Both the position numbers and the translations under genes were made by a program. From the NCBI RefSeq assembly GCF_003596405.1, contig NZ_QYUR01000003.1, positions 186,001 through 250,000 on the forward strand: 64,000 nt of DNA. Direction: 5' to 3'. A model generated the notes under the pieces. The model was not told the origin of the DNA and made no database searches. It saw only the letters and a program-made list of their open reading frames with translations. Below, piece by piece: positions 25,947 to 34,984 of this stretch (within the stretch, counting starts at the first letter, position 1; each line of letters opens with the position of its first letter). This stretch comes from Pseudomonas cavernicola. GTDB lineage: Bacteria > Pseudomonadota > Gammaproteobacteria > Pseudomonadales > Pseudomonadaceae.

Positions 25947-26693
25947 CTACAGACTCGCCGCGCCCAGCGCAAAGGACTTGAGAAAGCCCGCGTAAGGCTT
26001 GGCCAACGGATAATCGAGATCACCCAGCTTGCTGGTGCTGAGGTTCAGCTCCGCCAGCAGTTCGACGATTTTCAGCGCGGCACTGACGCCATCGATCACC
26101 GGGACGCCGAGTTCCTGCTGCAATGCCTCGGCCAGGTGGCTCATGCCGGCGCAGCCGAGCACGATGGCGCCGGATTCGTCTTCCGCCAGCGCCTTCGCGC
26201 AGGCCTCGCGCATGGTTCGTTGCAGCGCCTGCGGGTTATCGTCCAGCGCCAACACAGGCACCTCGACGGCATGGATGCCGCGGCAGTGCTGGTTGAAGCC
26301 ATAACGCTCGACCAGATGGCGGGCGATGACCTTGGTACGGCCGAGGGTCGTGACGATGCTGAAGCCGGTAGCGACCCAGGTGGCCACGTGCATGGCCGCC
26401 TCGGCGATGCCGATCACCGGCTGGCGGGCGATCTCCCGTGCCGCCAGCAGGCCCGGATCGCCGAAGCAGGCGATCACGTGACCCTGCGCCCCCACCAACT
26501 CGCCCTGACGAATCGCCTGTAACAGCCCGGGTACGCTCAGTGCCTCGTCGTAGTGCCCCTCAATGGAGGCCGGTCCAGCCACGTTGGTGACGGCGACGAC
26601 TTCGGTACCCGCTCGCGCCACCCGCCGCGCCCCGGCGGCGATAGTCGCGGTCATGACGGCGCTGGTGTTCGGGTTGATCAGTTGGATCTTCAT
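25947..26693 (-). CDS. Asp/Glu/hydantoin racemase family protein
   Basis: A 248-residue cofactor-independent racemase of the HyuE type. The two catalytic cysteines are in ACFGDPGL (Cys76) and VLGCAGMSH (Cys181). The opening MKIQLINPNTSAVMT and GHYDEALSVPGLL are standard family motifs. Hydantoin racemases interconvert D- and L-5-substituted hydantoins; allantoin racemase is a close alternative. The gene starts 11 bases after the GntR regulator gene and is probably cotranscribed with it, opposite to the transporter/amidohydrolase genes. The substrate is inferred from family and context. Confidence 0.85.
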   Translation of the reverse strand: MKIQLINPNTSAVMTATIAAGARRVARAGTEVVAVTNVAGPASIEGHYDEALSVPGLLQAIRQGELVGAQGHVIACFGDPGLLAAREIARQPVIGIAEAAMHVATWVATGFSIVTTLGRTKVIARHLVERYGFNQHCRGIHAVEVPVLALDDNPQALQRTMREACAKALAEDESGAIVLGCAGMSHLAEALQQELGVPVIDGVSAALKIVELLAELNLSTSKLGDLDYPLAKPYAGFLKSFALGAASL

Positions 26694-26704
26694 CGCCTGT
26701 ACCT

Positions 26705-27394
26705 TTAAGCCTCGATCAGGTGCTTGAGCGGGTGGTAGGCGGACTTGAGCGTCGCGGCGACGTCCAGGATGGCCTGCTGGATGCCGTTCAGGTGCATGCA
26801 GGTCAGCTCGATGGCCGCGTTCTGGTTGCCCGCCTCGATGAACTCGACCAGCCGCAGGTGCTCGTTCTCGCGGCAGGCGTCATGGCTCTCGTTATCCAGG
26901 GCGACGGCGTACAGCGAGGCGCGCGAGATCAGCTTGCGGAACCAGTCCAGCAACACCGGATTGTTCAGCGCCTCGGCCAACTTGATATGGAATTCACCAA
27001 GCAATCGGATGAATTGCGCGTGGTCGCCGCTCTTGGCCGCCTGTTCTTCCAATGCGAGGTGATCGCGCAGGTCTTGCAGCACCGCGCTGTCCTGCCGCCG
27101 GCAGAGCTCGGTGACTATGCCGATCTCGACCAGCCGGCGGGTCTCGAACAGCGAGCGGATCTCCGCGTCGCTGGGCAAGGATACCCAGGCCCCCTTATTC
27201 GGCGCAGTCGAGACCAGGCCATCGGCCTCTAGCTGCTTCAAGGCGGCGCGCACCGAGGTGCGGCTGACCTGGAACAGGTCGGCCAGCGAGGCCTCCCCCA
27301 GTTTCATCCCGGGGCGCAGGCTGCGTTTGCTGATGGCCTCGTAGACCCCTTGGTAGACGCGCGCCACCGTGGTTTCAGGATTCTTCTCTGCCAT
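26705..27394 (-). CDS. GntR-family regulator (FadR/FCD type)
   Basis: A 229-residue regulator. The N-terminal winged helix (residues about 10-75) has SLRPGMKLGEASLADLFQVS, then RTSVRAALKQLEADGLVSTA and PNKGAWV. The C-terminal FCD ligand-binding helical domain follows (ETRRLVEIGIVTELCRR, then GEFHIKLAEALNNPVLLDWF, then EHLRLVEFIEAGN). GGGAG precedes the ATG. It is divergent from the ABC-transporter genes, with 144 bases between the two starts, so it most likely controls both directions in response to a metabolite of the imported compound. Confidence 0.9.
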   Translation of the reverse strand: MAEKNPETTVARVYQGVYEAISKRSLRPGMKLGEASLADLFQVSRTSVRAALKQLEADGLVSTAPNKGAWVSLPSDAEIRSLFETRRLVEIGIVTELCRRQDSAVLQDLRDHLALEEQAAKSGDHAQFIRLLGEFHIKLAEALNNPVLLDWFRKLISRASLYAVALDNESHDACRENEHLRLVEFIEAGNQNAAIELTCMHLNGIQQAILDVAATLKSAYHPLKHLIEA

Positions 27395-27494
27395 GCATGA
27401 CTCCCTACTAAGTGAGCAACCCATTGAGTGCGAGCCCGGAAAGCGACCCGCGCAAAAGAAGTTGCACGGCCAGCATAAACCGAGTATTTCTAGA

Positions 27495-27519
27495 TTGCAT
27501 TCAAATTTTGCATACAAAA
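27495..27519. promoter_or_regulatory. Candidate GntR operator (repeated TTGCATNCAAA)
   Basis: TTGCATTCAAA (27495-27505) and TTGCATACAAA (27508-27518) stand 13 bases apart. Each is close to palindromic (TTGNATNCAA), the style of FCD-type GntR operators. They lie 20-45 bases upstream of the ATPase start and about 100 bases upstream of the gntR start. Confidence 0.5.
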
Positions 27520-27538
27520 ACAAGAGGAGTGCACCATT

Positions 27539-28627
27539 TTGGAACACAGAGCATCCATCGAGGTGCAGCGCGTCTCCAAGCGCTACACCGACGATCCCGA
27601 GGTGGCACCGGCGCTGAATGACGTCTCGGTGAACATCGCCCACAACGAGTTCTTCACCCTCCTCGGCCCCTCCGGCTGCGGCAAGACCACCTTGCTGCGC
27701 GCCATCGCCGGTTTCGAACACGTCAGCTCGGGCGACATCCTGATCGGCGGCCAGCGGGTCAACGACCTGCCGCCGTTCAAGCGCCGGGTCAACACTGTGT
27801 TCCAGAGCTATGCGCTGTTTCCGCATATGAGCGTGGCGGAGAATATCGCTTTCGGCCTGGAGATGCAGGGCTGCGAAAAATCGGTCATCCCCGGCCGGGT
27901 CAAGGAGATGCTCGCCCTGGTACAGATGGAGCACCTGGCACGGCGCAAACCGTCCGAGCTGTCCGGCGGCCAGCAGCAGCGTGTAGCCCTGGCCCGCGCC
28001 CTGGCGCCGAAGCCCGATGTGCTGCTGCTGGATGAGCCGTTGTCGGCGCTGGATCTCAAGCTGCGCAAGGAGATGCAGGTCGAGCTCAAACGCGTGCAGC
28101 AGGAGGCCGGGATCACCTTCATCTTCGTCACCCACGACCAGGAGGAGGCGCTGACCCTCTCCGACCGCATCGCCGTGATGTCCGCCGGCAAGATCCTGCA
28201 AATCGGCAGCCCGAACGATATCTACGAGCGCCCGCAGCACCCCTTCGTCGCCCACTTCATCGGCGACATCAACTTACTCCCCGGCAGCCTCAAGCGCGGC
28301 GAGCAGAATGAGAGCCTGTTCCAGCCGACTGGCATGCCAGTGCAGATCCCCTGCAATCCATCCGCCCGACTCGACCCGGCGAAGGTACAACTGGCCTTCC
28401 GTCCGGAGCGCTCCAAGCTGGTCGACCCCTCGCAGCCGCACCATCTGCGCGGGGTGATCGAGGCGGTGCTCTACGTCGGCACCGCGACCCTCTACCAGTG
28501 CCGCCTGAGCAACGACGTGAAAGTCATGCTGCGTGAAGGCAACGAAGGCCTGAACGGCGCCCGCGCTGTTGGCGAGACGGTGGCCGTGCATCTGCCGCCG
28601 CATGCCTGCCTGCTGATGGAGGCCTGA
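27539..28627 (+). CDS. Spermidine/putrescine-type ABC transporter ATPase
   Basis: A 362-residue ATPase of the PotA type. Walker A is GPSGCGKT (about residues 43-50), the signature is [15 protein letters not shown], Walker B is [10 protein letters not shown], and the switch histidine is in [12 protein letters not shown]-terminal TOBE-type domain follows ([11 protein letters not shown], then [19 protein letters not shown]). The start is a TTG at 27539, with AGAGGAG about 9 bases upstream; no ATG gives a complete N-terminus. It energises import through the two permeases that follow. The neighbouring hydrolases suggest an amide or heterocycle substrate rather than simple polyamines. Confidence 0.88.
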   Translation: MEHRASIEVQRVSKRYTDDPEVAPALNDVSVNIAHNEFFTLLGPSGCGKTTLLRAIAGFEHVSSGDILIGGQRVNDLPPFKRRVNTVFQSYALFPHMSVAENIAFGLEMQGCEKSVIPGRVKEMLALVQMEHLARRKPSELSGGQQQRVALARALAPKPDVLLLDEPLSALDLKLRKEMQVELKRVQQEAGITFIFVTHDQEEALTLSDRIAVMSAGKILQIGSPNDIYERPQHPFVAHFIGDINLLPGSLKRGEQNESLFQPTGMPVQIPCNPSARLDPAKVQLAFRPERSKLVDPSQPHHLRGVIEAVLYVGTATLYQCRLSNDVKVMLREGNEGLNGARAVGETVAVHLPPHACLLMEA

Positions 28628-28628
28628 G

Positions 28629-29546
28629 ATGAGCGTTAGCAGCACTTCACCCGCCGTGAGCCGCCTGCTACTGCTGAGCCCGGTCGTGCTCACGCTACTG
28701 GCACTGATCGCCATTCCGCTGGGGATCATGGGCTATATCAGCCTGCTGCCGCGCAACCTCTATGGTGGCGTCGACTGGCAGGCCGATTGGCAACTGCAAA
28801 GCTATGTGCAGCTGTTCTTTCAGGAGGATTTCGACGGCAATCTCGAGCTCAACTGGGTCTATGCCCAGGCGCTGCTGCGCTCGGTCGGTCAGGCCGGCGG
28901 CACCACGTTGCTGTGTTTCCTGTTCGGCTTCCCTGTGGCGCTGTGGATGACCAGCCTGGCGCCGCGCCAGCGCAACCTGATGGTGCTGCTGATCACCATC
29001 CCGTTCTGGACCAACCTGCTGATCCGCAATTATGCCTGGCTGATCATCCTCCGTGAACACGGCTGGATCGCCCAGAGCCTCAACGCGCTGCTGCCCCAGG
29101 CGGGGGGCATCACCCTGCTGTACAACGACTTCGCCGTCTGTGTCGGCCTGGTCTACAGCTTCCTGCCATTCATGATCCTGCCGATCTACTCGACCCTGGA
29201 GAAGCTCGACTGGCGTCTGGTTGAGGCCGCCTATGACCTTGGCGCCAACCGCTGGAAGGCGCTGCGCCGGGTGATCCTGCCGCTGACGATGCCTGGCGTG
29301 ATCGCTGGCGCGCTGCTGGTCTTCGTACCGAGCCTGGGGGCCTTCATCACCCCGGCGATCCTCGGTGGCGGCAAGACGCTGATGATCGGCAACCTGATCC
29401 AGCAGCAGTTCGGCACCGCGCGCAACTGGCCGCTGGGCAGTTCACTGTCGTTCCTGCTGCTCGGCATCATGCTGCTCGCCCTGGTGTTCTATGCCCTCTA
29501 CAGCCGCAAAGCGGCCAAAACCGTCCGCCGGGGAGCCGTCGCATGA
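28629..29546 (+). CDS. ABC transporter permease, PotB type
   Basis: A 305-residue inner-membrane permease with six predicted helices. The cytoplasmic EAA loop is EAAYDLGANRWKALRRVILPLTMPG (described here by its key residues EAA, G and LP). The typical N-terminal LLLLSPVVLTLLALIAIPLG helix starts the protein. It begins one base after the ATPase stop and overlaps the next permease gene by 4 bases, so translation is coupled. It pairs with the PotC-type permease to form the channel. Confidence 0.9.
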   Translation: MSVSSTSPAVSRLLLLSPVVLTLLALIAIPLGIMGYISLLPRNLYGGVDWQADWQLQSYVQLFFQEDFDGNLELNWVYAQALLRSVGQAGGTTLLCFLFGFPVALWMTSLAPRQRNLMVLLITIPFWTNLLIRNYAWLIILREHGWIAQSLNALLPQAGGITLLYNDFAVCVGLVYSFLPFMILPIYSTLEKLDWRLVEAAYDLGANRWKALRRVILPLTMPGVIAGALLVFVPSLGAFITPAILGGGKTLMIGNLIQQQFGTARNWPLGSSLSFLLLGIMLLALVFYALYSRKAAKTVRRGAVA

Positions 29547-30337
29547 TCGCCCAGCACCTGAAAAAATTGCCGCTGACCCGCGAAACCAGCCTGCTGATCC
29601 TGGCCTATCTATACCTGCCGATCTTCGTGCTGATCGCCTACAGCTTTAACGCCAACCGTTCGGCGACGGTCTGGACCGAGTTCTCCTTCGCCTGGTACGG
29701 ACGCATCCTCGCCAACCCGTCGATCCAGACCGCAGCGCTCAACTCGGTGATAGTCGCCGGGCTAGCCACTGTCTGTGCCACCGCCATCGCCCTGCTGGCG
29801 GCGCTGGCGACCTACAAGCCGTTCTACGGGCAGAAGATGGTGGAAGGCGGGATCAACCTGCCACTGATCCTGCCGGAGATAGTCACCGCCGTGGCCACCC
29901 TGCTGCTGTTCATGGCGCTGGGGATCAAGCTCGGCCTGCTGACCGTGATAGTCGCGCATGTCGGCTTCTGCATCCCCTTCGCCTACCTGCCAATCCGCGC
30001 GCGGCTGAACGATCTGGACAAGAGCCTGCTGGAGGCGGCCAACGATCTCTACGCCAATCCCTGGCAGAGCTTTCGCCGTATAACCCTGCCGCTGCTCTGG
30101 CCGGCAGTGCTGTCCGGCGCGGTGCTGGCGTTCGTGGTCAGCCTCGACGATTTCATCATGACCTTCTTCGTCGCCGGCCCCGGCTCCACCACGCTGCCGG
30201 TGTACATCTTCTCCGCCATCAAGGCCGGGGTGACCCCTGAGATCAACGCGATCTCGACCCTGATGCTGGTGATCTCCATCGTGCTGGTCGTGCTGTCCTA
30301 CTGGCTGGGGCAGCGCGGTAAGCCGGAAAACCCATGA
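29543..30337 (+). CDS. ABC transporter permease, PotC type
   Basis: A 264-residue permease with six predicted helices, beginning with an amphipathic segment and ILAYLYLPIFVLIAYSFN, a standard PotC-like opening. The EAA loop is LLEAANDLYANPWQSFRRIT. FVVSLDDFIMTFFVAGPGS near residue 200 is highly characteristic of PotC/PotI permeases. The start overlaps the upstream permease stop (ATGA). Confidence 0.9.
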   Translation: MIAQHLKKLPLTRETSLLILAYLYLPIFVLIAYSFNANRSATVWTEFSFAWYGRILANPSIQTAALNSVIVAGLATVCATAIALLAALATYKPFYGQKMVEGGINLPLILPEIVTAVATLLLFMALGIKLGLLTVIVAHVGFCIPFAYLPIRARLNDLDKSLLEAANDLYANPWQSFRRITLPLLWPAVLSGAVLAFVVSLDDFIMTFFVAGPGSTTLPVYIFSAIKAGVTPEINAISTLMLVISIVLVVLSYWLGQRGKPENP

Positions 30338-30408
30338 GCACTTGTATCCGTAGTTCTTCTGTCCGCAATTCTTCTATTCGTAATGTTCCCTGCACGGAGA
30401 GTAAGACG

Positions 30409-31461
30409 ATGATGTTGAAAGCACTGCGTTACGGGGCGGCCGGTTTCGCCCTGAGCTGTTTCACCAGCCTTTCCGCCCAGGCGGACGAGCCCAAGCAACT
30501 GTTCTTCTACAACTGGACCGATTATTACCCGGTCGAGCTCCTGACCAAGTTCGAAAAGGAGACCGGCATCAAGGTCACCATGGACGGCTACGACAGCAAC
30601 GAGACCCTGCTGGCCAAGTTGCAGGCTGGCGGCGCCGCCTACGACGTGATAGTGCCGTCGCACTCGATCATGCGCACGTTGATCGAGCAGGATCTGCTGC
30701 TGGAAATCGACGCCCCGGAACTGGCCAACTTCCAGTACGTGAAACCGACTTTCCGCGATCCCTCTTTCGATCCGGGCCGCAAGTTTTCCGCGCCTTACCT
30801 GTGGGGCACCACCGGCTTCTCCTACGACAGCGCACGGGTGCCGGGCGGCAAGCTGGACGATTCCTGGAAGGAGTTCTTCGAACCGCGCCCAGAGCTGAGC
30901 GGCCAGCTCGCTGCACTGGATACCTCGAGCAGCGTGATCAACGCGGCCAGCCACTACCTGGGCGTCGACGAGTGCAGTGAAAACCCGCAAGACGCCAAGC
31001 GCATCCTCGAGCTGTTAGAGAAGCAGAAGCCACACCTGAAGATGTACAGCTCGGACAATACCGTCGACCGCATGGCCTCCGGTGAAGTGATCATGATGCA
31101 GAACTGGAACGGCTCCACCGCCCGCGCCACCCTGCAGAAGAGCACCATCAAATACGTCTACCCGCGTGAAGGCGTAGCCATGTTCCAGGACAACTTCGCC
31201 GTGCCCAAAAGCGCGCCGCATCCAGGCAACGCCAAGGTATTCATCGACTGGATGATGAAGCCTGAAAACGCCGCCGCCGTGTCCAACTCCATTGCCTATG
31301 CCAACGGTATCGAGAGCGACAAGCTGCTCGAAGCCAAGTGGAAGGTGATGGACGCCATCAACATGCCGGACGAATACGCCGCACGTCTGCGCCCGGAAAA
31401 AGAATGCAGCAACAAGGCCCGCGAGCTGCAAGACCGCATCTGGTCCAAGCTCAAGGGTTGA
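30409..31461 (+). CDS. Periplasmic spermidine/putrescine-type binding protein
   Basis: A 350-residue solute-binding protein. It has a signal peptide (MMLKALRYGAAGFALSCFTS, cleavage near AQA at about residue 25), then KQLFFYNWTDYYPVELLTKF, the PotD/PotF opening. GGAAYDVIVPSHSIMRTLI and YLWGTTGFSYDS follow, as in the family. The start at 30409 has GGAGAG upstream; the frame is open 75 bases further upstream, but that part is not leader-like. It supplies substrate to the permease pair. Substrate specificity cannot be read safely. Confidence 0.9.
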   Translation: MMLKALRYGAAGFALSCFTSLSAQADEPKQLFFYNWTDYYPVELLTKFEKETGIKVTMDGYDSNETLLAKLQAGGAAYDVIVPSHSIMRTLIEQDLLLEIDAPELANFQYVKPTFRDPSFDPGRKFSAPYLWGTTGFSYDSARVPGGKLDDSWKEFFEPRPELSGQLAALDTSSSVINAASHYLGVDECSENPQDAKRILELLEKQKPHLKMYSSDNTVDRMASGEVIMMQNWNGSTARATLQKSTIKYVYPREGVAMFQDNFAVPKSAPHPGNAKVFIDWMMKPENAAAVSNSIAYANGIESDKLLEAKWKVMDAINMPDEYAARLRPEKECSNKARELQDRIWSKLKG

Positions 31462-31476
31462 GCTCGGCTAAGCAAA

Positions 31477-31532
31477 GTAGGGTGGGCTTCAGCCCACCTT
31501 CAAACTCGTCGGTGGGCTGAAGCCCACCCTAC
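31477..31532. repeat. Perfect 22-bp inverted repeat (GTAGGGTGG family)
   Basis: The arms 31477-31498 and 31511-31532 are exact reverse complements, separated by 12 bases. Each arm is itself a hairpin (GGTGGGCT/AGCCCACC). The outer ends are GTAGGGTGG, as in the elements at 53517 and, in part, 54170. It lies between the binding-protein gene and the first amidohydrolase gene and may weaken readthrough. Confidence 0.8.
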
Positions 31533-31561
31533 GGGTACATCGCGTTCTCAACGAGGTTTGT

Positions 31562-32758
31562 ATGGCTGACTCCTACTGGCTGCGTAATGTCCGCCCCTTT
31601 GGCGGTGCGGCCGAAGACTTTCTCATCGGCGACGGCCTGATCGCCGAGCGCCGCCCGGCTTCTCATGCGCCACTGGCCGCCGGCGATATCGACGGCGCCG
31701 GGCAGTTGCTGACCCCGGCCCTGGTGGAAAGCCATATCCACCTGGACAAGACTCTCTGGGGTCAGCCCTGGCGACCCAACAGCGCCGGGCCGACGCTGAA
31801 GGACTACATCGCGAACGAGCGCCGCGTGCTGCGCGAAATCGACGCGCCCATTGCCGAACGCGCCGGTGCCCTGCTGGAGAACTGCATCGCCCGCGGCTCG
31901 CTGACCATGCGCTGCCACGTGGATATCGACCCCGAGTTCGGCCTGCGCCATGTCGAGGCCATGCTGGCCTTGCGCGAGCGCTATCGCGACCTGATCGACC
32001 TGGAGCTGGTGGTCTTCCCGCAGACCGGACTGGTCAGCCGCCCCGGCACCGCCGAGCTGATGCGCGAGGCCATGGGCCTGGGCGTGGAGAACGTCGGCGG
32101 CCTCGATCCTTGCGGCATCGACAACGATCCCATCGCCCAGCTCGAGATCGTCTTCCAGCTGGCCAGCGAGTTCGACCGCGGCATCGATATCCACCTGCAT
32201 GACAAGGGCGAGCTGGGCCTCTGGCAGATCGCCCGCATCGCCGACTACACCGAACGCCACCAGCGCCAGGGCCGGGTGATGATCAGCCACGCCTACTGCC
32301 TGGGCATGGCGCCCTGGGCGCAGGTGCGGCCGCTGGCCGAACGCCTCGCCGTCCTGGGCATCTCCCTGATGAGCTCGGCGCCGGCCGACTGCGCCGTGCC
32401 GCCTTTCCTCGATCTGCGCGCTACCGGCGTCAATCTTTGCCTCGGCTCCGACGGCATCCGCGATGCCTGGTCGCCCATGGGCAACGGCGACATGCTCGAG
32501 CGCGCCATGCTGCTGGCCTTCCGCTTCGACCTGTGCAAGGACGAGGAACTGGCCGCCGCCTTCGACGCCGCCTCCTTGAGTGGCGCCAAAGCCCTGGGGC
32601 GCATGAACTACGGCCTGGAGATCGGCCAGCACGCCGACTTCCTCCTGCTACCGGTGCAAACCCTCGGCGAAGCCGTGGTCGCGCGGCCGCCGCGCCAGGT
32701 CTATCGCGCCGGCCGGCTGATCGCCGAACACGGCCGCTTGCTGGAAAGCCGTCTGTGA
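31562..32758 (+). CDS. Amidohydrolase, cytosine-deaminase-like
   Basis: A 398-residue metal-dependent hydrolase of the amidohydrolase superfamily, CodA-like branch. The metal ligands are visible: HIHLDK (the HxH on strand 1), RCHVDID, HLHDKG (strand 5 His), SHAYCLG (strand 6 His) and GSDGIRDAW (strand 8 Asp). A short N-terminal beta segment and a C-terminal GQHADFLLLP strand complete the composite domain. Family members deaminate or hydrolyse cyclic amides (cytosine, isoguanine, N-isopropylammelide). The gene is downstream of the transporter and overlaps the second amidohydrolase gene by 4 bases. Confidence 0.87.
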   Translation: MADSYWLRNVRPFGGAAEDFLIGDGLIAERRPASHAPLAAGDIDGAGQLLTPALVESHIHLDKTLWGQPWRPNSAGPTLKDYIANERRVLREIDAPIAERAGALLENCIARGSLTMRCHVDIDPEFGLRHVEAMLALRERYRDLIDLELVVFPQTGLVSRPGTAELMREAMGLGVENVGGLDPCGIDNDPIAQLEIVFQLASEFDRGIDIHLHDKGELGLWQIARIADYTERHQRQGRVMISHAYCLGMAPWAQVRPLAERLAVLGISLMSSAPADCAVPPFLDLRATGVNLCLGSDGIRDAWSPMGNGDMLERAMLLAFRFDLCKDEELAAAFDAASLSGAKALGRMNYGLEIGQHADFLLLPVQTLGEAVVARPPRQVYRAGRLIAEHGRLLESRL

Positions 32759-34254
32759 ACCGGCCCCTGCGCATCGGCCTCAAAGCCAGTTGCGTGGTCG
32801 GCTTCGATGGCCGCCAGCATGTGCTCTGGCGCGACGGCGAAGTGGTGTTCGAAGGGGCGCGCATCCTCTTCGTCGGCCGCGGCTTTCCTGGCGAGGTCGA
32901 CCAATGGATCGATCATGGCAACGCCCTGATCGGCCCCGGCTTCATTGACCTCGACGCACTCGGCGACCTCGACTCCACGGTGCTCACCCTGGACAACGGC
33001 GACGAGCGCCGCATGGGGCGCATGTGGTCCGAGGAGTACCTCGCCACCGGCCCGCGCGAGAGCTACTCCTTCGACGAAGAAGTGTTCAAGTACCGCTACG
33101 CCTTCACCCAGCTGATTCGCAACGGCATCACCACCGCCATGCCGATCACCTCCATGTACTACCGCGAGTGGGCCGAAACCTACGATGAGTTCGCCGCCGT
33201 GGCCGGCGTAGCCGCTGAACTGGGGCTGCGCGCCTACCTCGGCCCCTGCTACATGAGTGGCATGAGCTACCTTTGCGCCGACGGCAGCCTGGCCCAGCAC
33301 TGGGACGAAGCCCGTGGCCTGACCGGACTGGACGCCGCCGAACGCTTCTTCCGCAACTTCGACGGCGCCCACGATGGACTGATTCGTGGCGCCCTGCTGC
33401 CTGACCGTATCCAGACCTGCACCCCGGCCCTGCTGCAACACACCGCTGCACTCAGCCGCGAACTGGATGCACCAGTGCGCCTGCACTGCTGCCAGTCCCC
33501 CGGCGAATACGCGCTGGTGCAGCAGCTACGCGGTCACTCGCCGCTGGGCTGGCTGCAGCAACTCGACCTGCTCGGTCCGCGCAGCCTGCTGCCCCACGGC
33601 ATCTACACCAGCGGCGACGACGACCTGCGACGCCTGGTGGACGGCGGCGCGAGCCTGGTGCACTGCCCGGTGGTATTCGCCCGCGATGGCGAAGCGTTGA
33701 ATTCCTTCGGCCGCTACCGCGCGCTGGGCATCAACCTGGGGCTGGGCACCGACACCTGGCCGGCGGATCTGCTGGACAACATGCGCCAGGGCCTGAACAT
33801 CGCCCGACTGATGGAAGGCAACGCCGAACAGACCAGCGCACTGGATATGTACAACGCCGCCACCCTCGGCGGCGCCCAGGCCCTCGGCCGCGACGACCTC
33901 GGCCGTCTGGCGCCTGGAGCCAAGGCCGATATCACGGTGTTCGATCTCGGCGGCTTGCACCTCGGGCCGCTGTTCGACCCGCTGAAAAACCTGCTCCTCG
34001 CCGGTCGCGGCGACGACTGCATCGCCAGCTATATCGACGGCCGCTGCGTGATGCAGCACGGCCAGGTGCAAGGTGTGGACTACCGCGCCCTGCAGCAACA
34101 GGCCCAGCAGCAATTCCACACGCTGATGCGCAGCCATAGCGACCGCGCCTTTGGCCAGCCGGACTGGCGCGGCCTGTTCAAGCCGGCAATCCCTTTCGCC
34201 GACGCTTATAGCGCTGCCGCGCCACTGTGCGCGGCGAGCACCCCACAAGACTGA
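32755..34254 (+). CDS. Amidohydrolase-superfamily protein without the strand-1 HxH
   Basis: A 499-residue protein of the chlorohydrolase/deaminase-like branch. The start is a GTG overlapping the previous stop (GTGA). The second half keeps superfamily marks: VRLHCCQSPGEY, LLPHGIYTSGDDD, LVHCPVVFARDG and LGLGTDTWPADLLDNMRQG, then APGAKADITVFDL. At the position where the family has PGFIDxHxH, it reads GPGFIDLDALGDLDS, so both strand-1 histidines are absent. Such members may bind one metal differently or have lost hydrolytic activity. Tight coupling to the active-looking amidohydrolase suggests a joint role. Confidence 0.82.
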   Translation: MNRPLRIGLKASCVVGFDGRQHVLWRDGEVVFEGARILFVGRGFPGEVDQWIDHGNALIGPGFIDLDALGDLDSTVLTLDNGDERRMGRMWSEEYLATGPRESYSFDEEVFKYRYAFTQLIRNGITTAMPITSMYYREWAETYDEFAAVAGVAAELGLRAYLGPCYMSGMSYLCADGSLAQHWDEARGLTGLDAAERFFRNFDGAHDGLIRGALLPDRIQTCTPALLQHTAALSRELDAPVRLHCCQSPGEYALVQQLRGHSPLGWLQQLDLLGPRSLLPHGIYTSGDDDLRRLVDGGASLVHCPVVFARDGEALNSFGRYRALGINLGLGTDTWPADLLDNMRQGLNIARLMEGNAEQTSALDMYNAATLGGAQALGRDDLGRLAPGAKADITVFDLGGLHLGPLFDPLKNLLLAGRGDDCIASYIDGRCVMQHGQVQGVDYRALQQQAQQQFHTLMRSHSDRAFGQPDWRGLFKPAIPFADAYSAAAPLCAASTPQD

Positions 34255-34278
34255 CAACACCCCTTAGAGAACACCGCT

Positions 34279-34941
34279 ATGCAGAGCTTCGACTTCAGCC
34301 AACTGAGCGCACGCGAGAAATACAAGATTCTGATCGGTAGCGTGGTGCCACGCCCTATCGCCCTGGTCACCACAGTGGATGCCGAAGGCCGGGTGAATGC
34401 CGCCCCCTTCAGCTTCTTCAACGCGCTCTCGGCCGACCCGCCAATCCTCGCCCTCGGTGTGGAGAACTACAGCGACCAGAGCCCCAAGGACACCACGCGC
34501 AATATCCAGCTAAACCAGGAATTCACCGTGAACATAGTCTCCGATGCTCTGGTGGAAGCCATGAATGTCTGCGCCGTGCCCTTCGCTCCGGGCTTCGACG
34601 AACTGACCGCCGCTGGGCTGACCGCTATACCCGGTACCCGCGTCGGCTGCCCGCGCATCGGCGAGGCGCCAGTGGCGCTGGAATGCCGGCGGATGATGGC
34701 GCTATCGATAGGCCAGTCGCGCGAGATCATCCTCGGCGAAGTGCTGATGGTTCATGTCCGCGACGAGCTGATTGACCCCAAGACCCTCTACATCGATCAG
34801 ATCGGCCTGGATGCCATTGGCCGCATGGGTGGCCACGGCTACGCCCGCACCCGCGACTATTTCGACCTGCCGACCCGCTCGCTACAGGCCTGGAACGAAG
34901 AACCGGGCGCTGGTGAGCGCCTCTGGCCTACAGCCAGATAG
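34279..34941 (+). CDS. Flavin reductase / flavoredoxin-like FMN-binding protein
   Basis: A 220-residue flavin-binding split-barrel protein. Diagnostic segments are YKILIGSVVPRPIALVTTVD, NAAPFSFFNALSADPPILAL and KDTTRNIQLNQEFTVNIVSD. These match the DIM6/NTAB family, which includes reductase partners of two-component monooxygenases. No monooxygenase gene is nearby, so it may act with a distant oxygenase or serve another redox step. It follows the amidohydrolase by 24 bases, so it is probably in the same operon. Confidence 0.88.
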   Translation: MQSFDFSQLSAREKYKILIGSVVPRPIALVTTVDAEGRVNAAPFSFFNALSADPPILALGVENYSDQSPKDTTRNIQLNQEFTVNIVSDALVEAMNVCAVPFAPGFDELTAAGLTAIPGTRVGCPRIGEAPVALECRRMMALSIGQSREIILGEVLMVHVRDELIDPKTLYIDQIGLDAIGRMGGHGYARTRDYFDLPTRSLQAWNEEPGAGERLWPTAR

Positions 34942-34984
34942 ATCCTGAGCACCTGAGCACCAGGGGCGATTCAGTTCTCTCCCT

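Noticed and set aside
26705..28255. 516-codon frame containing the GntR gene
   Set aside because: Only the part from the ATG at 27394 onward encodes the regulator; the upstream part is antisense to the ATPase gene and crosses the promoter region.
32437..32754. 5' extension of the second amidohydrolase frame
   Set aside because: This stretch lies inside the first amidohydrolase in another frame and reads as Arg-rich nonsense; the GTG overlapping the stop is the natural start.
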